Part shown: piece after piece, positions 45,487 through 57,343 of the stretch
How positions within the stretch are numbered: the first letter of the stretch is position 1
How the letters are laid out: every line of letters begins with the position of its first letter
From: Ceratobasidium sp. AG-K
Taxonomy: Eukaryota; Basidiomycota; Agaricomycetes; Cantharellales; Ceratobasidiaceae
Reading direction: 5' to 3'
Length of the DNA stretch: 64,000 bases
Assembly: GCA_037039685.1 (NCBI GenBank)
Contig: JAWNGF010000005.1
Location: 2,976,001-3,040,000 of the forward strand
Program-made: the position numbers and the translations under genes
The notes under the pieces: generated by a model
The model's database searches: none
The model's input: the letters and a program-made list of their open reading frames with translations, nothing else
What the model was told of the DNA's origin: nothing

Positions 45487-47448
45487 TCATTCTGGTAATC
45501 GCGTGTTCCTGGGACGCATAATCTCGTGCTCGGTCAACCGTCGGAGCCGCGTGGCACGCAGCTTGCGCTGGTGCTCGACTTCTGCGTCTACCTCGCTCAC
45601 GGGTGTCCCAGCGCGTGAAATGCTGTGCGGAGATTCAACGCCTGGACGATCTAAGAAGCGCCGCGGAAGTTGGTTCCCGCTGGGCGCTAACGTTGGGCGA
45701 TTAGAGAGGTCTACGGGGGTAATCGTATGATTGTCTGTCGGACTAGGGGTCTCCGGATTTGTATAAGGTAGCGCTGACGGATAAGTGGCCGTAATCGTCT
45801 TTTGCGCACTGCCAAACTCTGATGCGTCGATCCGTAAACTCGGACGCCTGGGGCGATCACTCGCATGCGCTTCTGCTTCTTCCTAGGACAAAATCAACTT
45901 AATTCATTAAGCCAAAAACAAACGCACCTTGGAAATCGAACCCGCCGACAGCTTCCTTACCATCGCCTTGACCGGCCTCACGCCATACTTGATGAACGAG
46001 TCGACCGTGTGATGCGTGCCCAGCGTGAATGGTGTCCTGTCGCATGTCAGCCCAAAATAACCAGGTCCCGAATAGGTACCACCGGAGTACCCGAACAGGT
46101 ACAACGTCCAACCGCCGGGTACTCACCAAATTTGCACTCGCAGCCCTCGAAAATCGTCTTCGCCAAATTGACGCACAGAGCGGAACAGGGCCATGAAGGG
46201 AGACCGGACAGTCGCGGCTACATAATACATCTTGAAACCGACTCAACCTCGGCATTACGGAAATACAAATGGGACGCACAACGAATATCCCCACTGCAAT
46301 CGTCGGTACCACTAGAACCAGCGGGCACAATGAAACCTAGAGTGAGCATTAACGAAAACGAAAAATCCACGAAGTACGCACTGCAAACCGCCCAGGTATT
46401 CTCGTTCCACATCAACACCATCAGCCCCGCAAAGAACAAAAAGATCGACATGTGCATTAACAGTGATCGAAAGGCCGTGCGGATCAGGCGGTACAGGAGT
46501 GAGAGGTCTCGGAGTTCTTGTGACGTCGACCACGTAAGCCATTCGCTGACTGTGCCATGTTAGTTTTGTCAAGGAAGTGGGAGCGGGCTTACCTAACATC
46601 TGCATGAGCGTGGGTAGGGTTAATGAGTAGGGTATCAAGTGTCAACATGCGGGTGCGGGAAGTTACGGGTAGCGCGGGTACGTACGCAGAGAGTGGCGGT
46701 GGCGAGGCTGGGGTAGCGTTACTATCAGCGCCACTGGCGTTCGGGATCACTCACCTTAGGAATAAACTCAAGAGCCAAAGTCCATTTACGACCTGCATAT
46801 GCAACGTCTCGTAGTTGCTATACGTTTCAGAGACAAAGGTCGCTACGACGGCTGATACGAGTGTCGCCTATCAAACTCATGAGCGCAATTTCCAGTCGAG
46901 TAGGTTTACGCACAGATATAGCCATATTCGAGCAGTTCAGCCTCGAAGCCTTGGAATTATAAATTTATTTGAGTAGTGCGGACATTTGCTTACTAACCTA
47001 CCTCTGTAGCGAAATTATCCATGTCCTCCATTCCCATCTACTCGAGTCAACACTGGCCCTCTCAACTATCCCCTTCACTTACCCGTAACATGGCCTCGCT
47101 CAACCTCGCCGCATGTTCGTCTGTATCATCACAATCCGGCCAACCGTCCTTCATCAACCGAGCTTTCGTATTTGCAATCACTTTGCCCCTAGGCGAATGG
47201 TCCTTTTGCCATCCTCGCGAGGGAATGGGGACACCAGGAGCGATAATGGAAGCTTGGGCCGACGCAGGGGTGTGCAAGTCAAAATGAACTTGCGACGCAG
47301 ACGGGGCGGGGTGGATAGTAAACGTGTGTCCGGGTGTATTGGCGAGCAGCGGCAAGACCTGGGCGAGCCTGCGCTGAAGGATCGTCGTTGATTCGAGGAG
47401 CGCAGAGACTTGGTCGCGCAACGCGAGGTTGTCGTAATTGTCGTCCAT
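45487..47448 (-). CDS. DUF6535-type membrane protein with N-terminal extension
   Basis: Joining exons from the ATG at 47448 gives an N-terminal region MDDNYDNLALRDQVSALLES with coiled-coil character (residues ~5-35). It runs to EHAARLSEAMLR, then a 36-nt exon (MGMEDMDNFATE, 47037-47002). After this come ATLVSAVVATFVSETYSNYE and VVNGLWLLSLFLR, which match the start of the DUF6535 domain of Agaricomycetes. Next come SEWLTWSTSQELRDLSLLYR, a helix MSIFLFFAGLMVLMWN and a second helix PLVLVVPTIAVGIFVV. The C-terminal exon is a long polar tail (45889-45487) rich in Ser, Pro, Arg and Glu. A 7-nt micro-exon (ATGTTAG) seems required in the middle. The function of the family is unknown. Exon joins in the middle are the weakest part of this model. 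Confidence 0.6.
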
Positions 47449-47895
47449 GTGAATCGTGAGCTGGGTTTCGTAACGCGGGTCGTGGCGTGGGCGAGGTTAT
47501 AAGATGGTCGCCGATCCCGGGAAGCCCGGTGGTGGTTGTAGATGGAAGGATCGAAAGGCTTGATAAGGCTAGTTGAGTAGATAGGAATAGCTTCCCATGA
47601 GAGCGGAATAGGCAAGGCTGGGAAGAATGATTGGGAGGCGAGTGAGATGTGCTTGCGCAGCAATGCAATGTGTTGCGGTGGTGGAATCCTATTGGGTGTT
47701 GGACGAGATCTCACTCCAAGTTGATGCCCAGGGCTGATTATCGGTCATGGCCAATTGGCCGAGACATCCATTTTTGAGTAGCTAGGCATTTATTTTGAGG
47801 TTAAGCGACGGTAACGGAAAATTGAAAGCTCAAAATAGGGCTGATAAGAGGGTCATTAGTGGCTTAGGGCGGGAAACCAGTGAGGTGATCGTCAT
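47449..47895. other. Spacer upstream of DUF6535 gene
   Basis: About 450 bp. It contains an open minus-strand stretch (IALLRKHISLASQSFFPALP, about 47664-47600) that could be an additional 5' exon, but I cannot join it with confidence. Confidence 0.35.
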
Positions 47896-48152
47896 CGGAG
47901 AGGTGGCTGTACTCCAGATCGGGTCCGCATAGCGGTGTGCATAGCTCAGCAATTTGACTCGGTAGATTTGCGACTATCGCATAGGCACAACGTAGAAAGA
48001 TTCCAGACTATCGTCACAGTGGCGGTGGTCGAGATAAGTCGTGGCGCGGGTGCAGCATGACATAATTGAAACTAGACAATACCACAGCCACAAACCACCA
48101 GCCCGACCCTCACTCACAATTCCCAAGGGCATGTCGGCGGCGAATGTACAAA
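47896..48152 (+). pseudogene. Decayed duplicate of RPL23 promoter and first exon
   Basis: This segment follows the sequence 49440-49765 block by block. Shared blocks include GAAATTTGACTCGG versus GCAATTTGACTCGG, AGGCACCACATAGA versus AGGCACAACGTAGA, TACCACAGCCAC, CTCACTCACAAT and ATGTCGGCGGCGAATG.ACAAATA. The start codon of RPL23 (ATGTCCAAGG) is ATTCCCAAGG here, and the GGTATGT donor is GGCATGT. The duplicate stops before the second exon, so it cannot encode the ribosomal protein. Confidence 0.8.
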
Positions 48153-49724
48153 TAGAAGGTGCCACTCAAGCTCCAAAGGCTAACATTGCATGTTGCACTC
48201 GACATAGAGTCCACTGGAATTGACAACCCCTATTTCATCAACCCACAGCCGACTCCCAAGATATTGGAACGGTCTCGTTTGATATACCTCAGGATCGCTT
48301 CGAAAGCACTTTGCTACCAATAGTTTCTCTCAGCCTCATTGGGATCTACCCTTGGCGGGCAAGTCAGGCGTACCAGGGACTCGTTGGACTCTCTCTTTCC
48401 CAAACGAATGGCCAGCAAACCATCTATTCCCGAATCACAGCTCCTTCGTGTTCTTAGGGCAAGTTAGGGGCTACCCAAGCACAGCCCAGTCACGACAGTG
48501 CACCTTGGTGAGTTGGAAGTATTGAATGCTGGGCAATTAGAGTACGATCGGCTTGAGGCCCTTCTACGATGGTTTGCGCCGTCGCGGGTTCCACCTCAAT
48601 TATCTATGGATATACCATCTTCTTCAGTGGGGCGATACACGATCCAAGAGACGAAGCCAACCGTTTTTTGAGTTGCTTTGAAGTATCAACATTATGCCTG
48701 GGCGGTTTTGAGGCATACCTCACACAAGCTATAGATCTAATCAGACTCACTCAAGGCCTTCGTGCCTTAGTCATAATGGATTTCCTGGGAGTACCTGTGC
48801 CAAAAAGCTCCAACTAAAACGGACCGCCCTGCTTATTTGTATATGCTTGAGGTTGTACTTACCTCCAATTCGATCCAAGTGAGAAGGGATATATCGAAGA
48901 TATGATTCGCCGGGAAAGTCACAGCTTGGGAATATCGCTACTATGACGTCGACAACAATTGTCTGTGTGATGAAGAATGCTCGTAAACAATGCCTTGAAC
49001 ATATAACCTCACGCCCACTTGACAAGCAGATTTGGGATCCGACCAAAGGCTGGCCCCTCATGGGTCACTAGACACTCATATCAACAGAATGATGTGATCT
49101 GCCGTGTATAAAGCCAAAATACTTTGTCTCAAGTGTGTTTCGTCTTATGAATCTGGTCGCATCGGGAGCGGCAGTAGATGCCCGAGCTTGGAACGTGCGG
49201 GTTTCGAATTTTTTCTCTAGCTGGCAATTCAACTACTGCTTAGTGCCTTGATCGCTATTGTCGTTGAGAAATGGAAGTTATTTGGCCGCATATAGTTTCT
49301 ATACAGATATTTCAAACATTGACAGTGGACTAAAGAAGGGTAAAACGGAAGTTTGTGATCTATAGTGATCGCTTGATGTTTGAGTACCAACCAGCTAGCT
49401 CTGTCTAGACCAGATACAAAACCGAGGTGTCAGTTCCGTTGCCTGAGTGATCTTAAGCTTGACGCGCAAGGTGGTTGGAGAGGAGCTGCACTCGAGATCG
49501 ATTCCGTATAACGATGTAAATAGGCCAGAAATTTGACTCGGGTAATCTACAGATATTGCACAGGCACCACATAGACAGCTTCCAAGCTCTAGGATAGTGG
49601 CGGCGGTCGCGATACAACAAGGTGGCGCCGTAGGTGACATAACTGGAACTGGCCAGTACCACAGCCACCATCGGAAGCAACCACCCATCCGGATCAACAC
49701 ACCACCAACTCGACCTCACTCACA
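48153..49724. other. Spacer and RPL23 promoter
   Basis: Between about 48260 and 48900 there are protein-like stretches in several frames, for example LGELEVLNAGQLEYDRLEAL near 48510. They are interrupted by stops and could be a degraded gene. No family can be named. The last ~280 bp, matching the duplicate, should contain the RPL23 promoter. Confidence 0.4.
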
Positions 49725-50311
49725 ATGTCCAAGGGTATGTCGGCGGCGAATGCACAAATAAAAATATTAATGTATCGCAGCCGCCGCTTCCGGTACGAAA
49801 TTCCGCATGACGCTCGGTCTGCCTGTTGGGGCCGTGCTGAACTGTGCCGACAACTCGGGCGCCAAGTCGCTGTTTATCATCGAGCCGTATGGGTTTGGTG
49901 CGCGCCTGAACAGGTTGCCTGATGCGGGTGTGGGTGACATGGTTGTTGCGTCTGTCAAGAAGGGAAAGCCTGAGCTCAGGAAGAAGAGTGAGTTTATTTG
50001 AGGTTTTGCGGTGGAATATATCTACTGCGAAATCTCTTCATATTGGAGTAATGCTAATGGTGTTTAGCCATGCCCGCTGTTGTTGTCCGCCAACGCAAGG
50101 CCTGGCGCCGACGAGACGGTGTGTTCCTGTACTTCGAGGACAACGCCGGTGTTATCGTCAACCCCAAGGGAGAGATGAAGGGCTCTGCCATCACCGGCCC
50201 TGTCGCAAAAGAATGCGTGAGTCCAGCAATTCTGAATTGGAATATCTGCTAAACGATTTGCAGGCGGACCTCTGGCCCCGTATCGCAGCAAACGCGGGCA
50301 CAGTAGTGTAA
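49725..50311 (+). CDS. RPL23: 60S ribosomal protein L23 (uL14)
   Basis: Universally conserved uL14 protein of the large ribosomal subunit, at the subunit interface. Four exons: 49725-49734 (MSK plus one base), 49781-49987, 50068-50216 and 50264-50311. The joined protein has [100 protein letters not shown] and [20 protein letters not shown], ending TVV. Nearly all of this is the family consensus. The very short first exon and a first intron next to the start codon are common for fungal ribosomal protein genes. Highly expressed housekeeping gene. Confidence 0.97.
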
Positions 50312-50619
50312 ATGTTATATGCTTTGCCCGTTCTGGTTTATTTGTTGTATTTCATGCACTTTCCACCTCGTATGAATCCATGCCCATACACATGACGTCG
50401 AGTGTGTGGGTTTGAACTAATTGAAGGCATCTGAGGGATTGAATCGAGATAAATACGGAGACTTCGAGTTGACTGTGCCTGTCAAAGATCAACAATTTCA
50501 GCGAATCAGAGCGCAGTGCCATGCTCAACCAATCGGGCAAACTTGATCAAACGTTGATTTCGTAAGATTATAGCGCACTGCGGTTGTATATACACATTTG
50601 GGCAATTGGGTCGACCCGC

Positions 50620-51644
50620 TCACGAGTAGAACTTGCGGTTCTCATTCTTGCCGAACAAGTCGGTACGAATCTCGGGTAGCATCTGCGGGTCAAATAGGTT
50701 AATATAATATACGAAGACGAGCGAGTGACGCGACGATTCGGGGAAACGAACAATGATATACATACCCGATCCTCCAAAAGCCTCAACCTCTCATCTAGTG
50801 TGTTATCCATTGTGATGCGTCGGGTGCCACTGATAAGTTTGATACCCCCCGCACTGTGTCCAACGCGTAAGTGCCACTTCCCGACTGCGGTGGAGTACTC
50901 ACATATTATCCGACAACGATCCCTCAACCTCTACCTTGCACTCGCGCCCACTAATATCTTTGTACTGAGCCTGTGCGGCTTGAGAAGCCTTCTCTACGAT
51001 CCCGACATCCTTCTCACGCGCCAGAACAGTCACCGAAGGCTCCAACAACGCAAGCAGGCCCTACGCCGAGTCAAACGACGTCATTTGGGAGGAGATAAGA
51101 CGCACCTGGACAATCACGCTCTTGAGCAACTCTTCGTACTTTTGCTCGTCCTTGGAGAGCTCGAGCAGTTGGTTGCGCGCCGCGTTGAAGAGATCGCCGA
51201 GGTGCTGTTCGCGTGCGTGGAGCAGCTTCAATCGGGATTTGTTCGTTTGAGTTGATTGGGCACTAGAGGGGATATGTTAAGCTGGTAAGGGTGTATGAGA
51301 TGTGTGGGCGTACATCTTGAGCGCAGTCTCAGCCTGTTTCCTCTTCTTGGCGTATTCGGCGTCGATGGCGAGCGTTTCGGCGCGGACGATCTTGGCCTGC
51401 AAGAGGTTCGCAGTTATTAAATAACTTGTATTTAGAGTAGTTTTTACGCACCTTTTCAATGTTAAAGTCCTCCTCTGCCTTGACCTTGATCTCGCGAGCC
51501 TTTTCCATCGCCTCTTGTCGGATAAACGCGACCTATTGCCCAAGTATTAACCAAGCAGTCCAAGCAGCTTATAGTTTGGCGACTCACCATCTTGTTCAGC
51601 TCATTCGCGACTTCATCATCGTTCAAAGGTCGTGCACCGGACAT
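50620..51644 (-). CDS. VMA4: V-type H+-ATPase subunit E
   Basis: Peripheral-stalk subunit of the vacuolar proton pump. Exons read MSGARPLNDDEVANELNKM (from 51644), VAFIRQEAMEKAREIKVKAE, AKIVRAETLAIDAEYAKKRK, KSRLKLLHAREQHLGDLFNA, YEELLKSVIVQGLLALLEPS, GRECKVEVEGSLSDNM, AGGIKLISGTRRITMDNTLD and MLPEIRTDLFGKNENRKFYS. The long N-terminal coiled coil and the C-terminal GGI.......I..DNTLD-R block are diagnostic for subunit E. Length is near the usual ~225 residues. About eight short exons, intact. It shares the ~310-bp region between the stop codons with convergent RPL23. Confidence 0.95.
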
Positions 51645-52010
51645 CGTAGCAGCAAGGTTGAGACAGGGGTTAGGGACAAGATCAAGACGTCAGTCGCAGT
51701 CACCTGACCGACTCCCACATTAGTCATCACTCATTTGAACCCTCTCACGTGCGTCGCTGGACCATGTGGTCAACCAAAATGGCGACGTCGACTTCGAAAG
51801 CACTATCGCGTCTCGTGCTCGAAAACATCCCCCGCTAAAGTTCGATTCCACAATATTCCTATTCTCAGCCCTTATTCCCGCGCACGTTGAGGCTTCTCCT
51901 GTTCTGGCGAGGTCTGAAACGTGCGACACATGGATTCCTTTGGCTTGGCGCATGCTGGGGGAATCTACTTATATGAGATGTGCTGAGAGGGGGAGGGGTA
52001 GCTGTCTAGG
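51645..52010. other. Divergent promoter of VMA4 and the nuclease/lectin gene
   Basis: 366 bp between two head-to-head start codons. No gene seen. Confidence 0.45.
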
Positions 52011-53673
52011 ATGGTTATGCTCGCTGGTTCAGTTTTAGTCTCTGTGTTGGCGCTTGGCGGGCGTGCCGCGGCTCAGGCGTCGAGTGGGTCGTTTAGTGTG
52101 CTTTCGTACAACGTTGGTGAGTCTTGCGAGGGGTGTTGATAGAGTATGTGACTGACGTCTTGGCGCAGCTGGACTTCCAGGTATGTAGTTGTTATTGTTT
52201 GGTCTGTTGGATATTTCTAATGCCTGATATCAGAACTCCTTTCATCTGGTAACCCGGCCGTGAACACTCCTATCCTCGCCCCTCGCTTGAAGCCGTACGG
52301 AATCGTCAATGTTCAGTAGGTTATAACGTATTGTTCTAGTGGCCAACCAATATTGATTCCCTACCTAGGGAGGACTTCAACTACCACGCCGCCCTCTACG
52401 CCAGCGACACTCACGCCCACCGTACCGCGACTTCTGGGGGCGTCCCATTCGGCTCCGGCCTCAACACCTTGTCCGACTACCCATTTATCGATTTCAAGCG
52501 CGTGACATGGGACAAATGTGCCAGTGGTAGCGGCGATTGCCTTACCCCGAAGGGTTTTACGGTAAGCCTTTACGGAAGTTCCCGGTACGTCGTAATTTAC
52601 CCCATTTAGCTCCTCCGTGCTCGGCTCGATACTGGCGTCTATTTGGACGTCTATAACCTCCATACGGATGCTGGTTCCGATGCGGCTGATATTACGGCTC
52701 GTAGTGCCAACATCGCCCAGGTGAGCCTCGAAGCCATCTAGCCTACTATAAGATCTTACCTGCCCACTAGGTTATTTCCTACATCAACTCCAACTCGGTC
52801 GGAAATGCCGTAGTGATCTACGGTGACACCAACGCCCGTTACACCCGCGCCGGAGACGGCATCCGCCAGTTTACAAGCGCTGGATTTACCGACGCTTGGG
52901 TCCAGGTTTGTTCCTGCACCACCGAATCAACGTAAGAGTAACACACTCTCGTAGCTCATCCGCGGTTCTGCCGGCGCTCCCGCAGAAGGCTCTGCCGCCC
53001 TCGTCTGCCCTAACAACGGCGTTGGCGTGACCAACGCATGTGAAACCGTCGACAAGATCCTCTACCGCTCCGGACCGGCGCTCACTCTCACAGCCACGCG
53101 CTTCAACAACGAGAGTAAGTCCGCAATCACCTTGCATTGACGTGTTCTAACTCTTGCTTTTCAGACGCCGCTTTCCTGAACTCTAGCGGCTTCCCCCTCT
53201 CGGACCACTACCCACTCACGACCGCATTCACATACTCTCTCTCCACCTCTCGCCGCCTCACGGACCTAGCCGGCGGCACAGGCGGAAACTGGTTCTCTGA
53301 CCTTCCCTCTCTGCCCGCAACTGTACCAGCTCTAGCCTCCATCACACTCTCTGGCGCAAACAGATTCGACTATATCTCTCTCACGTCCTCTACCGGCACC
53401 GTCCTTAGGCACGGTGGAACGGGCGGAACCCCCGTCAGCCTGACTCTTAACTCGGGCGAGCGGATTACTAGTCTGCGCGTGGATACGGGGAGCTACAATA
53501 GTGGTACCCGGGTATTTTACGTTGCAATTGGGACGAGCAGTGGGAGGACCTTGAGTGCGGGTACGCAGACTAGTTCGACGGTTACGTGGACTGCGCCGAG
53601 TGGGTTGGGTCTCAAGGGTGTCTATGGGCGTGCGGGCGATGGAGTGGACTTGTTGGGCGGTATCTGGGCTTAA
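52011..53673 (+). CDS. Secreted endonuclease/phosphatase-fold enzyme with jacalin-like lectin domain
   Basis: Signal peptide: MVMLAGSVLVSVLALGGRAA, with a second ATG two codons on. The EEP (DNase I/sphingomyelinase-like) domain follows: SVLSYNVAGLPE, catalytic Glu in NVQEDFNYHAALY, YNLHTDAGSDA, VVIYGDTNARYTR, ACETVDKILYRS and the SDHYPL end motif. A short linker leads to about 110 residues like a jacalin-type beta-prism lectin: ITLSGANRFDYISLTSSTGT, LRHGGTGGTPVSLTLNSGER, ITSLRVDTGSYNSGTRVFYV and GLKGVYGRAGDGVDLLGGIW. About eight exons, including a 12-nt one (CTGGACTTCCAG). The frame is intact. Likely an extracellular phosphodiesterase, either nuclease or sphingomyelinase-like, targeted by a glycan-binding domain. 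The substrate cannot be decided. Confidence 0.85.
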
Positions 53674-55099
53674 GAGTTGAACAAGTGATACCCAGGCTCA
53701 CAGTGTTGAATTTACGGTATTCGAATATGGTTTTGTGAGGTTTACGTGTGAGGATTGATTCTGAAGAGGAAAACTTGATATGAGGATCCCAAGACCGTGC
53801 TATTATTGGGTTTGAAATGGGCATAGGCCATTTTAGTGGCCGAGCAATCCCCGATACGACAAATTTACTATTTGGTTGCTTAGTCTAGGCAGGCACGCAT
53901 ACACCCGCGTATACACAACTAGAAATGCACGTTGTAGTGTCTATAGCAAACCTTCTAGGGGCTTAGTTTTCTCATGGTATTTCGGAAGAGCGGTGATGTT
54001 AAGGAAGGCCATATGGCCATCCGGAGCGATTTTTCTCATCTTACAGTGGAGGGAACCCAGGCGGGGAGGAACTAGTAAAATTGTTGACAGCCTCAAGATA
54101 GCCAGATAGATGCTTAAACGATGAGCTGCACTGTTTGGAGCAACGAAATCAAACAGACGAACCGAGTTGTAGCATGAATTGAGACAGAGTGTGCGTGCTT
54201 GTTCCACAATAGCTGCGTTCTCACAATTATCGCGACTGCCTGGGGGATTAGGATGCGTATTTATGGGTATATATCCGGGCGAAGTGTCAAGCAGTTGGGC
54301 GTGGGAGTGAATAGGAAACATGTGGGCACGGGCAACTAGGCACTATCGACGAGTAAGAGAACTCCGATGTCGCGATACCTGCGAGTAAACTCGATTAATG
54401 CTACGACGGCCAATGCGGAACTCTATGAGGTAGGAGCTAGTCATTATCGGAGAGCACGATAATCGTTCCCGCACATGGTCTTGCTAACAGTCGGGTCACC
54501 TCGACTCCGATTCCGGTTGGCATGTGCTGGGCATATATCACGGGTTTTGATCGAAGACGTGTGAGAATCAATTTGTGAATGTACAGACCCTGGATTGCGT
54601 ACAAAAATAGACCTTGATGTCACTAGTCAAGCTCATAGCTTGAGATCCATCAATGCTGAGATGCACGGATCACAGGCTGTCAGACCGTCACTGGCACGTG
54701 ATGTCGAATCCCGCACTACAGACAGTCTATTGGTTTCAATCCCGATTTTCTTGAGTGTTAGACCCTTCCAGGTCTTCAGAGTGTATTGGTTTCAATAACA
54801 GGTAAGTGACGTCGTCGCATCTCTAAGGTCTTTCCAAACGCAAGAGACCTCACACAATGTCAAAGCGCACGGCTTTCAGATCTCAACACCAACGTCATCA
54901 TTTACATACTCCAAACGTCATGTTTGAAGTGAGCACAAGTATCCTGAGGCTTGTGAATAAGATCTCCTGGATTTATAAATATGTATAAGTTTGGTGGAAC
55001 GTTTACCGCAGTCCTCTCCTCGTCTGGTGCCGTCCGGTGTCTGTTTTCCTCCCAAATTTCCTTTCTTGCTCACTTCAATATAGAAATACGTCTAACATA
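53674..55099. other. Spacer, no gene seen
   Basis: 1.4 kb with only short frames. TATTGGTTTCAAT occurs twice within 70 bp (about 54728 and 54783), a minor direct repeat. The last ~130 bp should hold the promoter of the lipase gene. Confidence 0.45.
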
Positions 55100-57074
55100 A
55101 TGAGATCGCTTTCTTACCCCCTCTTGGCAATGTTATTACCTCTAGCACTCGCTGGAGGACACAGCGACATCAAACACAAGCATCCCCACGTTCACCGAGG
55201 GGCCGAGTCGCCGTTGGGGAGCCTGCTCCTCGCTACAGCCGGAAGCTATGTGACTGACCTATCAAAGTGCCCTACTCTAAAGGCACGAGAAACTCCTCCC
55301 AGTAGCGTACATGACCTGTGAGCAGACAAATTTTCTGAATCGGTCCCATAATAACTTGACGGGTAGCCGCCCCGACGACTTTTCCGTGGCCATGGCTATT
55401 GGCGACTCGATCACTGCCGGTGCTTTCGCCAAAGGTGATTAATATCCTGGACCTTAACTAAGGTTGCTTAATTCTTCTTGTTTGAATTAGGAATCAATCC
55501 TGATAATAAGAACCTCAACTGGGTCGAGTGGCGTGGTGTGTCCTATGCGGGTGGCGGAGACTCTGGAGCCATTACAATGCCCAATGTCTGCGTGTTTACC
55601 TACACAGGGAACTGCGCTAACATTCTCGAAAACTAGATCCTCAAGCACTACAACAGCACATTAGTGGGTGGTGCGGTAGGGTATAATCCGGGATACGAAA
55701 TTTGTTTCGGTTCGGGATGTCCAGTGGGACCAGTAAGTTATTCAGCCACTCCTCGTTTGCATAGCTAAGCGGTGCAATAAGTTTGGGTGGAATAAAACCG
55801 TCGATGTACTCAATGCTGGGCAGAGCGGTGCCTACGCCTCTAATCTGCTCCATGAGGCTCAGGGTATGCATTCCGTCGCCTTTCGTAGCTCAAGTTGATG
55901 ACCAAATCGAACCCCATAGATTATCTCTCCCCACAAGTCAAAGCTATGAATATCTCTTTGGACAGGTACAAATACTTGAGCTTTCAGGTTGGGGCAAACG
56001 ACGTTTGCCAGCTCTGCGCCGCGGGTATGTAATTTACTCGAGTCACAAGGACCGCACTAGTAACTCTGATCTCTCAGCTGATGCACCTATGGGACCCGCC
56101 ACCAAGAGTGATTTCGAAAATAATATTCGAGCCGCGCTTGAACATGTTAGGCTAAATATCCGTAAGTCTTTGCCCGCCAGAGCCCAAATCAGTCGCAAAC
56201 AAAGTATCCATGATTTCAGCCAATACCCTAGTGAACCTCTTTGGAGCCTGGCAACTCACAGACATCTATGCCGTATGTTACATGTGACTGGCCGCGCCTG
56301 ATCACGAAACTAATTTTTTTTGACCTCAGTTGACAATCGGTCAGAGTTACTGGTATGCCATCTTCTTTTGGCGGTAGTACTGATTGCTTACTTGTATGAA
56401 TTCAGCAAGCAGTCCATGCCATTTGTAGAGCGTTTCGCCATCGGCTGCCCGGTTCGAGGCATTTTTTTCTGGAATAATTGGTATGCTGACTTTTCCAATT
56501 AGTGCATCGCAGGTCCTGGAGACGTTGGGGAATTTACCCGTGGCCAAATGGATCGCCTGGTTGGGCAATACAGTGAGCGACTACTCACTTACTCGCCTCC
56601 TTTCCGGTATTTATGACTATTAATCTAGATACTGTGCTACAAAACATCGTTGCAGACTACAAGGCGAAGAACTACAAAGACTTGTAAGCTCCATTACCAG
56701 GCGTGCAAAAGCCGTACCACTGATGTGAGCTCGTAGTGCGGTTATCTGGCAACCCCCCAATCTGCCGTTCAAGAGCTATCCCATCCAAGGTACTGGACTG
56801 GTTGATACATCATATTATACACATATGCTAAGCTATTGCTCTGCTCCAGCTGTCAGCAGCGTGGACTGTTTCCATCCCAGCGTTGATAGCCACTCGCGAA
56901 TCGCAGCAGGACTGTGGAACCGTTTGACGCTGGACGCTGTGAGGATATTTAACTATTCCTAGCTTAGGATTTATTGTTAACTACTGTTGTTAGACTGCTC
57001 GCGCTGCACCATTTACGTGGGCGGAAATCCCCACTTTCCGCTGCCTAGAGGAGAATGATCGCATACAGACATAG
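55100..57074 (+). CDS. Secreted SGNH/GDSL lipase, phospholipase-B-like
   Basis: Signal peptide: MRSLSYPLLAMLLPLALAGG. The family blocks are all present across many short exons. Block I has catalytic Ser in VAMAIGDSITAGAFAKG. The RGVSYAGGGDSGAITMPN segment is followed by ILKHYNSTLVGGAVGYNPG. Block II is LNAGQSGAYASNLLHEAQ. Block III is FQVGANDVCQLCAAG with oxyanion Asn. Then come NTLVNLFGAWQLTDIYA and GPGDVGEFTRGQMDRLVGQY. Block V has catalytic Asp/His in VDCFHPSVDSHSRIAAGLWN. An apparent in-frame TAG near 55635 lies in a 57-nt intron with a weak GTCTGC donor, a GCTAAC branch site and a CTAG acceptor. Relatives are phospholipase B/lysophospholipase-type enzymes. It should be secreted and active on phospholipids or other esters. 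Confidence 0.85.
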
Positions 57075-57343
57075 ACTTTGTCGGAAATAGGAGATAGATA
57101 TTTCGGTTAGAAGAGCCATCCATTCATTTCTATATATCTTGTTGCCACTTTTAATGCAAGCTGTATCCGAGCCGTTGTCGCGTGTTTATCGCACGACCAA
57201 TTTGATCCCTTTGAGTGGTACTTGCCAGTTCCGAACCTTAAATGCACCAGTGACGTCACGAGGTAAAGCTATGATCATAGTGAGGCATGATCCTAACCAC
57301 CATCCTTTATCTATTTTACCTCCTACACATTGCTTTAATAGCC

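Noticed and set aside
48569..48817. Possible small gene MVCAVAGSTSIIYGY
   Set aside because: The protein-like signal switches among frames over 48260-48900 with many stops. It looks like degraded sequence without an identifiable family.
55632..55643. In-frame TAG in the lipase read as a nonsense mutation
   Set aside because: It lies at the 3' end of a plausible 57-nt intron with branch site and acceptor. Splicing restores the family sequence.
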